Source: Siderastrea radians
Lineage: Eukaryota > Cnidaria > Anthozoa > Scleractinia > Rhizangiidae
Assembly (NCBI GenBank): GCA_964017195.1
Contig: OZ024889.1
Coordinates: 56,732,074-56,796,073, forward strand
Length of the DNA: 64,000 nt
Reading direction: 5' to 3'
How positions within the stretch are numbered: the stretch's first letter is position 1; every line of letters starts with the position of its first letter. Positions 31,291 through 64,000 of this stretch are shown here, piece by piece. The notes below the pieces were generated by a model. That model saw nothing but the letters and a program-made list of their open reading frames with translations. It was not told the DNA's origin and searched no databases. A program made the position numbers and the translations under genes.

Positions 31291-31850
31291 GTTAAGCGTA
31301 CGCGTATGCGAGAGTAGATGAATGCGAGACACGACTGCCATGTAACTTTTAAAAACCTTTGGACAGTCAATCGATAAACGTCCAATACACCCTTTAGCAC
31401 GCACCTTCTCGCTTAAATGCGTAACGTATTCGTTCATGGCCTCTCGTGCGATTTTTAGCTTCGTCTCCAGCTCTTTCTTCTCCACCTCCAGCTGAGCAAT
31501 CCGTGCCACGTCCTCATTGGTTGATCTGTAGGACACGTGATCCACGCTCCCACCTCGAAACTTAGTTTTCACAATCTGACCAATGGTCATGATTTCTTTT
31601 TCGATTCTTCTGAGTGCATCAGGGTTCACATCTCCATGAGAACCCGTGAGTTCCTGGCTAGTGTGCACGAGTCTTTCTTGTAAGTCCTGGATGGTGTGAA
31701 GATTTCTGGATTTTTGAGAAGATAGTTCGCTCTCGAGAGAGGTAGCCTAAAATCAAAAAAGAATTGAGTAAATTTTAACACTCACGCATTCACCCATTTA
31801 CTGACTGACTGTCTGACTGACCGATTGACCGTCCCACTAACTGACTGACT

Positions 31851-31882
<32 letters not shown>

Positions 31883-34800
31883 GACTGACTGACTGACTGA
31901 CTGACTGACTGACTGACTGGTCGCTCAGTGACAGACTAACTAATCGACTTACTGACTGAGTGGCGTCTCACTAACGCTGCAAGGCACGTTGTTTAAATGC
32001 CCTTGAGATTTCAAGTAACCGTAAAAGCGAAGTAGATATAGGAATAGTTGCCTCTCCAAGACCAACTGACTCTCTGAGTTAGAGATGTTTCCCTGTAACG
32101 TATCGATCACATCAGCAGCGAGAAGAGTTTTGACAAGAAAATATTTTTTCAGCCACATCACAGCTGCTTTGCTTACCTTTTCCTTCTCATTCTTAAGTTT
32201 TTCCAGCAGCTGTTGAAGCTGATTTTGTAATGCTGATGTTCTTTCCTTTAGAGATGAATTCTCAGAGACCAATTGCTTTAGCCTTTCAGTTTCCCCACTT
32301 TGATCTGAAGACCTTTCTAGATGCTGCAACAATTAACAAAAAGTTGGAAGCCTTTCTGGTAAAACGTTCTTGTTGCCTAATATAAGGTCCCAAACCCCAT
32401 GGCTTGGTTTGACAGAAAAAAAAAAAGAACAGTTGCGAGTCCGAGTAACTCTGGCTTCCTTAACTATTTTTGAGGAAAATTAATCTTTTAGCTAGGTACG
32501 TAAGGAAATCAATAATATCACATGAATTTCAAAATGTGGCATCCTTGAATGTTTCGGTATTTTAGTTACGAGAGTTAAGAGATTTGACATTTGCAGGGGA
32601 AAAGTGACTATGGCTTCCTTACTGTTTTTGACGAAACTAAGTAACGGTATCTCCTTTACAAATGTTAGTGTTGCTCTACACAGTGACTCTTTGGCGCCTT
32701 ATTTCCTTTCCAAGTTAATTTGTACCTGTGTAAAAATTGTTCTTCTGGTTGACTGGTTGATGAAAGTCAAACATCAAGTAACTTGAGTTGCACCAACGTT
32801 TTCGTTGCTTAACTTCCCTTATGAAATTCATGGCGGCCATTTTAAAATAATTTTTAATCCATTCGGACGACACATGCTCTCGTTGCCTTTAAAGAGCCGT
32901 TAGTTAACGTCCGAAAATGCTTGGCACAACAGCCCCTTCCAAAAAAAAAATCCGTATTTACCGAACTTTGTCGAAGTATTTCGGTCTGCCTTTCTTGAAG
33001 AGCTTTGATCTTCGTTTGCAGGTCTTTGGTGACTTGGAGAAGTTTGTTCTTCTCCCGCAACGTGGCCTCGTACTTAGCCTGTATCGAGAAAGAAGGTGAG
33101 AAAATTGCACTAGGCTCTTACAATGTAATTTGTTTATTCGCGCCTAAATGGTGTCCGTTCAAAGGGAAGGCAACGAAGAGTACTTTTCTTTAGCCATCGT
33201 GTAAACGGCAAAGTTTTTCTTCTTCCTTCCCTGACTTGAGCGCCCTTAGAATTAAAAGGGTTAATTCCTGTGATTTTTCTAGCGAGTCAAAAGTGACTAC
33301 TTTGTTAAGTTAGGCCCATTGAAAAGGGGAATTGAATACAACAAAAACAATTGAAAGGGATAATGGTCTGCAAGAAAAAGACGCCTTATCTTACGGATCA
33401 TATATCAACGTTTAGGAATATTGCTACTCGCCTATGGATGGGAAAAGGTCATGCCATTATCGCAAGTTTACCATCCTGCTGAATATTCTTTGAGTAACCC
33501 ACCTTATATTGAGAGACATCTTTGTCATTTGTAGGCTCAGATTCGTAGCGCGTTCTATCCTAGAAGGAATATAGAAAATGTTATGCTTGTAGCTATAACT
33601 AGACAAAGCCAATGAGAAAACAGCAATCCTGAATGGCAAGGAGACTTCTAGTGTCCCCAACAACAGATCATTTGATGTCATAACTCGACTCATGATTACA
33701 ACTTAGACGTAAGAAGGTCTGATAGAAAGGGGACGTTGCTCCCTCGTTTCACGCCTCTGGCCAGGGTTACAATGCAAATTCAGTGGCTGTTCAGTCGTAG
33801 CGTATTACTAGACAAGGCCGCTTTTTTACCCAAACTTCTTGTTTAAATCCAGATGTTCAAACAAGCTCTCACCGCATTATCCCTCAAGTAAGAGATAATT
33901 CAAACCGGGGAGGGGGGGGGAGGGGGCAATAGTAATTTTGATTAATTTATTGGCACCTTTTGTCTCGATACACCCCAATGAATTGGCATGTCATCTTCCT
34001 TTCTCTTCTCTTTTCTCAGATCATCTGCTGGTCCCATCTGTGCTTCATATTCCTTTTCTCTCTTTTTGGCTCTAACTGCACGAGCTTCTAAACCCTTCAT
34101 TTTTCCTTCCAGTTCCCCGGCATTCTTGCCAGCTATTTTTGTTCGGTCCTCATCAGCGTGCCACTTAACCTGGGCACCATATTCACGACCTTTAATATTC
34201 ATATTCTCAGTATTCCATTTTCCACTGTTTTCAAATTCACGAGTCAAGTTTTGTATCTTAAGTTCATTCTCTTGATTCGCTTTCAAAAGCCTTTCCATTT
34301 CGGCTTTCGCTTCCTCTTTATATTTCTTGTGCAGTTCAATATTCTCCTCCAGCACGATCACCTTGGCCTTCAAACCTTCGTTCTCACTTCTTAATGCCAT
34401 TATCTCAGACTGCAATACACCTTCGTTCTCTGGCGAGACTAAGTACAGTGAATTATCCCTCTGCTTGGATTGCTGGATGGACCCAGCTCCAGATTCTTGT
34501 ACTAAGGACTGATTCCTCGGTAACTCTTGTTTCTCGTGGTCCTCATAATTGGCTTGATGGTAGGACTGCCAACTAGGATCATCCTTCACATTATACTGTG
34601 GGTTTCCGCTAGCACCGCCATGTTGGACAACACAGGGATGAGAAGTACTTCCAAGTTGTCGTCGCTGGTGCTGCTGAGGCGAAGGCGATGGCACGCGAGG
34701 ATCACCCTTTGTGCCATTGTCTTCATCTGTGAGATACTGGTGGTTGTTATACCAATCTGTTGTTCCACTAGCCAGTTTAATATCGTGGCTACTCAAAGTC

Positions 34801-36680
34801 GGTCCCAGCAATTTGCTACCAACTCTGTAGTGTTGCTGTACACCTCTATCTTCTGTTCCACTCGCAATGTGAATATGATGTTCATCTAAATGGGGTCGTG
34901 CCCAGTCACTGACATCTCTCTGTTCCTGATGAACGCCTCTATCTGGTTTTTCACTTGCAAGTTCAACGCGATGGTCTCCCAAACGAGGTCTCAACAATTC
35001 ACTATCACCTCTCTGCTGTTGTTGTCTGTCAGTTAGGGCTTTTTCTTCAGCACGAAGCCTTTCCTTTTTCCTTTTGATTTCATCATGTTCTAATTTGATT
35101 TTCTCTTTTTCTCCCTCTTGCTCTTCCTTCATGCGCCTCCTCTCGGCTTGTAGAGTTTCATCAATCTTTTCTTTATCCCTGTGGTAATTCTTGTCCAATT
35201 CCATCTTATGGTCTTCCAGTAGTCTTTCAAAGTCATCTTTAAGCTTACCCTCAAGCCCTTCACGCCCTTTCACCCTTATATTTTCTGCAAAAGATTTTAG
35301 TTGAACAGCAACCCGATCTTTCTCCTCATTTTTCTGGCGGAGAACATCAACGTCCTTCCTCAGTCGTTCGTTTTCTTTCTTATTCAAAGAATCTTCGTTA
35401 GAATGTCTTGCTTTGTCCTGCTCTAATTCTCTTTCCTTTTCTTGTCTCAATCGTCTCTCTTCCTGAAGTTTAGCATCCAGCTCCATTATATTATCCTGGC
35501 TTTGTTTTTCCATTCTGGTTCGTTCCTGCGTTAAATTTGCTTCAAATTCAGCCTTATGTTTCTCCAGACTTGATTCAGCTTCGCCCAACCTAATGTTATA
35601 GCTCTTCTCAAGCTCGAGTTTCTCTTTATGAAACCTTGCTTCCAGTTCGATTTTTTGACGCGCTGCCTCTTGTTTCTCATGGGAGATTTCCTTGCTGAAC
35701 TTTGCTTGAAATTCAGCCTCAAGCTTTTCTTTGAGCTGCATTTTCTCGCGGGAAAATTTCTCATCCATTTGCTTTTGCTCCGTTTCTAGTTTTTCTCGAA
35801 GATCTTTCAAGTGCTCTTTGTAATACACCTCAAGTTGTTGCCTCTCCTCATTCAACGAATGCGTCAGTTTGGCGATCTCCTCTGCAAAAGTTTTCTGCAT
35901 TTCCATTTTCTCTATGGACAGGTTGTTTTCGAGCTCTATCTTCTCCACTCGAGTTGCTTCCTCAAACTGCATTTGTCTACTTCTAAATTCCTGCAGACGT
36001 TCGTCCATTTTGGTCCTGAAATACATCTCCAGTGTTGTTCTCTCTCTGTCAAAAATGTGCATCAACTCCTTCTTAAGGGCTTCTTCATCATTTTCGCTCA
36101 GCTCAATTTGGAAGTCATCAGAAGTTTGGGGAAACTGGCTGACATTTTGACAACTCATTGTCTTGACAAGGTTAGCTTTATTGTAACTTTGAGACTCGTT
36201 ACGTTCTTGGCTCGTGTTATCGTCATCGTCGTTGCTGACCAGGGTTTCAGTCGTAAATACTCCATGTCGACATATCTTTTCCTCACTGCTTTTTGCAGCC
36301 ACTATTGTGGAATGCATCGACTGCCTATCGGATAAGTGTTCGTGCTGTGTACGGCCACGGCCTTTGCTTTGCTGCATGTCGTCTTCTAGAAATTCACGCT
36401 GGCAAATCGCTCCTCCATCATGACCTCTATTTCTAGCTTCTGATGTGGAGTTCATCTTCCTATGATCACTGGAGATGTGTTCTTCCTCTGCAAAACCACT
36501 GTCCATGCTACCAGGGATGTCGCCTTCAATAAAACCATCTCTACACATCTTTCCTCCACAATCGCTTGTATTAATTGTCCCCGAAGAAGTAAACGTCATC
36601 TTTCGCCCACCAGAGACAGTGTCGTTACTTATTTCCTCTCTTTCCAGCACATCTCCATCTAGGCAACCATGGTCGCACAT
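30310..36680 (-). CDS. Ninein-like tandem paralog lacking EF-hands (1275 aa, 6 exons)
   Basis: Exons, all joined in phase 0: 36680-33957, 33559-33503, 33078-32962, 32323-32177, 31746-31405, 30750-30310, each with AG/GT borders. The first exon is a giant coiled-coil exon, as in the neighbouring ninein gene. Two late segments match ninein closely: in exon 5 the stretch with EKKELETKLKIAREAMNEYV resembles EKEKLELQNKVKQTREALAEHV of the ninein gene, and in exon 6 ELHNRNNSLMKSLQALEEGQK resembles the ninein end helix ELYIENAKLTKALQQTE. The protein has a Cys-containing fourfold repeat N-terminally, long hendecad coiled coil, a threefold 31-residue repeat, shorter coiled coils and a Tyr-rich tail. No EF-hand is present. 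I infer a partial duplication of ninein that evolved its own start. The ATG at 36680 is the first in frame; the frame is open to 36921 without ATG, so another 5' exon may exist. Confidence 0.78.
31261..31290. repeat. TTG trinucleotide microsatellite
   Basis: Ten TTG units within an intron of the ninein-like paralog. Confidence 0.95.
31405..31746 (-). CDS. Paralog exon 5 (coiled coil, 114 codons)
   Basis: Acceptor GATTTTAG, donor GTGCGT, phase 0 at both ends. It contains the ninein-like segment ELETKLKIAREAMNEYVTHL near its end. Confidence 0.88.
31797..31925. repeat. CTGA tetranucleotide microsatellite
   Basis: A nearly pure block of CTGA units at 31838-31919, with degenerate units before it, in an intron of the paralog. 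Confidence 0.95.
32177..32323 (-). CDS. Paralog exon 4 (coiled coil, 49 codons)
   Basis: Acceptor TTGTTGCAG, donor GTAAGC, phase 0. Leucine-zipper-like sequence (ERLKQLVSENSSLKER). Confidence 0.88.
32962..33078 (-). CDS. Paralog exon 3 (coiled coil, 39 codons)
   Basis: Acceptor GATACAG, donor GTAAAT, phase 0. Sequence AKYEATLREKNKLLQ onward is heptad-like. Confidence 0.85.
33503..33559 (-). CDS. Paralog exon 2 (19 codons)
   Basis: Acceptor TTCCTTCTAG, donor GTGGGT, phase 0; encodes DRTRYESEPTNDKDVSQYK. Confidence 0.75.
33957..36680 (-). CDS. Paralog exon 1: giant coiled-coil exon (908 codons)
   Basis: Open from ATG 36680 to the donor AAG|GTGCCA at 33957/33956; without splicing it would stop at 33942. 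Order: fourfold Cys repeat (36680 to about 36170); an uninterrupted run of 11-residue coiled-coil units from 36053 to 35691 (e.g. FDRERTTLEMY, FSREKMQLKEK) and more behind it; the block GLEGKLKDDFERLLEDHKMEL, which matches GLKGQLKNDFLRLLSKHKAEL of the ninein giant exon; three tandem 31-residue repeats (35003-34725); a Gln/His/Pro-rich linker; then a final coiled coil. The donor is weak but is the only one that keeps the frame with exon 2. Confidence 0.82.
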
Positions 36681-39319
36681 CCTTTCTCCAGCGTGGCTAC
36701 TTACTACAGTTCTCGATGAGGAATTTATCTTCTGCGCGCCATTGTTTCGAAAGTGAGTGCTCGAATTCGATACGACCTTGCTTCTTCTATGTGAATACTT
36801 GACACTTACCAAACTACCTCGGGGTACTTTGAAAGATGAAACAAACGAAGAGCGAATAGCTCGACACTGCAGCGTGCAGTTCCCTTCGCAATCCTTGTAC
36901 CCTCGAAGACAAGATGCAGACTAAGTTGATTGTGCTTCATAGGCTGTATACCCGTGATTTAAGATTAATGAGTTCAACTGAGACAGCTGAGGTTTATGCC
37001 ACCAGCAGTGTTTTAAGAGGGGGCTTTAAATGGAATTGAAGTTTTTCCACGGTAGATGAAATTAACACATTGAATGGGAAACTTTGTTCACCTAATACAA
37101 CTCACAAGAAGCTTTGTTCAAACGCATTTATCCCTGAAGATTATTTGACCAAATTCTGTGTTTGATAATCACAGGAAAAACGAGTATAAGAAAGTATTAC
37201 AGTAAGGTTTAGTGTTCTTTCTTAGAAAACCAATTCACTGGGGAAAGATTGTGGTCCAGACAACGCAAAGAAAATATTGTTAAATGGTTCAACCGCTTCA
37301 TGAAAAAAGAATGCCATTTAGGTGAACAAAAACCCAGTAACACGAATAGCCATCAGCAATGTGGTTTTGTACCTGAAATTTGTACGCACCAATGTGAATG
37401 ATTCAAAAGTACAATCGTGTTAATTTGTCTTTTAGCTTCATCCCTCGTTACATAATAGATATCTGTATCAATTTCTGATGTTGAAAAAACAGTAAGTGGG
37501 CTACTCGCTGGAGAATTATTGTGAACAAAAATCCACGAACGAAAGAAATTGGAAGATTCTGTATTTATCACACTGTGTATATCAGTACAATACAAATGTT
37601 TAATGAAACTGAGATTTCAAAACATTGGACTTTATACCTGCTTATTCTCACTGGTTTTTATAAATAAAACAAGTCGTTTGATAGTTGGGGCCCACGGTGT
37701 TAAATTTGGATTTTACTCTGAATTCAATTCTAGCAAGTTATATTTCAGATGTCAAAACAAATAGTAAAAGTTACGGTGTATCCTGTAACAAGGGCCATAT
37801 TTACACAGCGTTGGTCCAATCAGGACTCGTGCTACCCGTAAATACCTGCAACTTTTTGGCGCCAGGCCAATACTCAGAATGGAACTGGAGCACAAAACAA
37901 AGCAAGGGAATTTCAGTAACCAGGTGATTGTGTTGATGACAATTAACTGACTCATCGGAAAATCGATATTTATGTGCTGCAAGTGACGTGCACGAAGAAA
38001 CTGAGAAACGTTTGAAAACTAGGATCCCACGGTGTTTCACTGATTGCTGCATTCGATATTTAAATATAGTTTATATTCACGAATACTTGGGAATACTTTA
38101 TGAAATTGTTCTTGTTATTGCTGGTTTTAGTGCAAAGACACAATCTAGTGCTTGTGCTGAAGGGATTTCGAATGAGCAAAACTTACCACGAACCCAGTGT
38201 GGAACGTACAGGCAACTTCTCTCGTGAGCAGTATCGAAAACAGCCATACTTTGCGTGAGTATCGATATTTTTGCCATACCCAAATATCGCGATATCGTGT
38301 ATTTGGTATCAATATCGGGCCACTCTAATCTCGTACCCAGATTCTTGAACCTAACTTCCCCTCGCTTGACCGTGGAAGACCTGAGTACCAGATTAGAATC
38401 CAACTCAAAGCTAGATAAGAAAAAACACTCGAACAGCGATGGATGGAGATGTTTATTGGCAAGGTACGACGGTAAAGGAAGCTGGTACCTGTACAAACGA
38501 CGGTATTCATTAAGTTTAACGATAATGATTACGGACTTGTTAATTACATGCATGGCCATCAATTTTATATGCACAATGGCCTATTTCTCAAAACTTGAAT
38601 TTTCAGAGTGAATTTGCAAAAACTTAACATAGAGCTTTAATCTTGGCTTATTAATTACTTGATTGCTTAAATTGATTAATGCATTGATTGATCACTATTT
38701 GATGTGTTGACAGTTTTTCCTTGTAAACATCAAAGGGGATTCTAAATGTAAATACTGTATACGTAAGCGACACAAAACGTTAACAGCTTTAACAAACAGT
38801 TTTGTTTTGGAAAATTATCCGGCACTTTTTTGATGACATAAGTGACCAAAAATAGCACTATTCAGGAGATTAAAAAGTATCTTTCTTTACTTACACAAAA
38901 ACTATATAAAAGATACGAAAGAGGGGTTTTTACCTGAATAGTGCTGGAAGACTGATACCAATTACAATTGAAACATTTATAGCATTTATAAAAATAGACT
39001 AATCTAACTATCATTGTTCAGTCGGATTAAAACCTTGCTGATGAATTCAATTGAAGAGTATCAATAACTCCAACTCGTGTAACTTGTAACAGCGTTTTAA
39101 AAAAGAGGTAACATTTATATAAAAAGACAGAAACGTCCATTCCATGTACAAAATTGTCCTGTGAAGTTCCTTGTCCACATAGTGAATGGAGTCGAATGCC
39201 TTCAAGGAACATCGCAAATATTTTGCTATCGGAAACCAGTAGTGGCGCCGCAAGCCTTGAATAAGAGCAACTCTTCTTGAACTTGTCCTTAAAAAGACGG
39301 CCAAAAATGAATTCCATTC
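36681..39319. other. Region between the ninein stop and the paralog start
   Basis: It should hold the 3' UTR of ninein and the promoter of the paralog. On the minus strand the paralog frame is open from 36921 (a TAG that is also the AG of a poor acceptor) without ATG. ORFs at 37353-38611 are short, overlap on both strands and show no domain. A self-complementary phrase ATATCGCGATATCG lies near 38284. Confidence 0.4.
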
Positions 39320-63359
<24,040 letters not shown>

Positions 63360-64000
63360 CTGAAAATGTTGTTATTATACTGTTATTAATAATTTACTAT
63401 TAAATAAACGTACATGTATGTGAAGAATTTGCACAACTAAACGTAGACTGGAGTAACTGGCATCTCCACTTTCCCTGGTACACCCATGTTATAGCATAAT
63501 TATCTTTTAACTACTTCTAGAATAAATAAATTTCTATCAGCTAAGGTTTGTACCATTCTACCTCTGTAACTGACAATAGTGGTTAAAAAGAGCTCAAAAA
63601 TTCAAAAGTGTTGAGCTGAGTCTTTGAGATATTCTAACATATTTACACATACACTGCATTTTTCAAACTTGTGTGACTTTTGCAGACTTAACACTTTAAG
63701 CCCTTACAGTGATCAGCATCAGATTTCTCCTTGTAATATCAATGCACAATATCAATGAATGGGTGTTGTGAATTGAGGAAATGATCAGTAGAGATGAACT
63801 CTTTTGATGTTTGAACAACTTCTCCCAACAACAAACCATGATTTGTATGGACTGATTTTGTATAGACTTTGTAACATTTAAGACTCATGTATGTAACCTG
63901 GAGCAGGCTCTCTTATTAGATGGACTACATGGGACTCAGTGGCAGAATCGCCACTGAGTGCACACGACACTGCCAAGTCAAGTGCACAAAGATAAGGAAT
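63360..64000. other. Ninein intron up to the window end, with a coral-type repeat
   Basis: No exon recognised. 63687-63835 is a diverged member of the repeat family at 12024, 20560 and 57425 (ACTTTAAGCCCTTACAGTG, TTTCTCCTTGTAATAT). Confidence 0.5.

Noticed and set aside
31797..31979. Minus-strand ORF ends running into the CTGA microsatellite
   Set aside because: Intron read-through beyond the GTAAGC donor of exon 32177, not coding.
33942..33956. Unspliced end of the paralog giant exon (four residues and stop)
   Set aside because: The phase-0 donor at 33957 leads to five further in-phase exons that include ninein-like end segments, so the spliced form is favoured.
33988..36756. Many plus-strand ORFs opposite the coiled-coil exons (also 44042-45106 and 47529-48237)
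   Set aside because: They mirror the Glu/Lys/Leu-rich minus-strand coding sequence (giving Ser/Phe/Leu-rich shadows), are short and have no domain.
38098..38611. ORFs on both strands, 118-158 codons
   Set aside because: They overlap each other, have no recognisable motif, and lie in the expected 3' UTR/promoter region between the two ninein-type genes.

Overview
The window is nuclear DNA of an anthozoan cnidarian, most probably a stony coral. The evidence is multi-exon genes with short GT-AG introns, intronless Kelch-like genes, a ninein gene of metazoan type, and dense short palindromic elements, SINE-like units and microsatellites of the kind I know from scleractinian genomes. The genus cannot be decided from the sequence alone.

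Layout. 0-1.7 kb: two AT-rich intronless ORFs that look like cargo of a virus-like mobile element. 2-3.9 kb: repeat-rich DNA. 3.96-7.96 kb: a DNA transposon of the PIF/Harbinger-ISL2EU group with terminal inverted repeats, a TTA target duplication, an intact SWIM-YqaJ nuclease gene and a broken THAP transposase; it sits inside an older palindrome and carries a hammerhead-like core. 8.5-10.3 and 18.3-20.1 kb: two tandem intronless KLHL (BTB-BACK-Kelch) genes, the second frameshifted near its end, with a scrap of a third at 22.3 kb. Between them are a 1.9-kb fold-back element bounded by TTAA and several smaller palindromic repeats. 22.7-23.5 kb (minus): a small coiled-coil gene. 24.6-27.1 kb: a 226-bp insertion with a hammerhead-like core, next to a 5'-truncated LINE, each with its own target duplication. 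27.1-30.3 kb: repeats and empty DNA.

30.3-64 kb (minus strand): two same-direction coiled-coil genes. The upstream one (63359 to 39320, 5' end outside the window) is ninein: its EF-hand exons, the KRYGRRS motif, a 2-kb coiled-coil exon and the conserved C-terminal helix are all present, and 20 exons join in phase into 1855 residues. An apparent second first exon at 56.1 kb would give a form without EF-hands. Directly downstream (36680 to 30310, 6 exons, 1275 residues) lies a second gene that repeats the layout of the ninein 3' half (giant coiled-coil exon, short exons, C-terminal helix) but has no EF-hands and carries new repeats and a Tyr-rich tail. The small gene at 22.7 kb has the same hendecad coiled-coil style. 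I read these as a ninein-derived cluster, probably centrosomal or cytoskeletal. Introns of the ninein gene hold many MITEs.

The most novel items are the ninein-like tandem paralog with its Cys-repeat and 31-residue repeat regions, the long runs of 11-residue repeats shared by the three coiled-coil genes, the internal alternative start of ninein, and the hammerhead-like motifs linked to mobile DNA.
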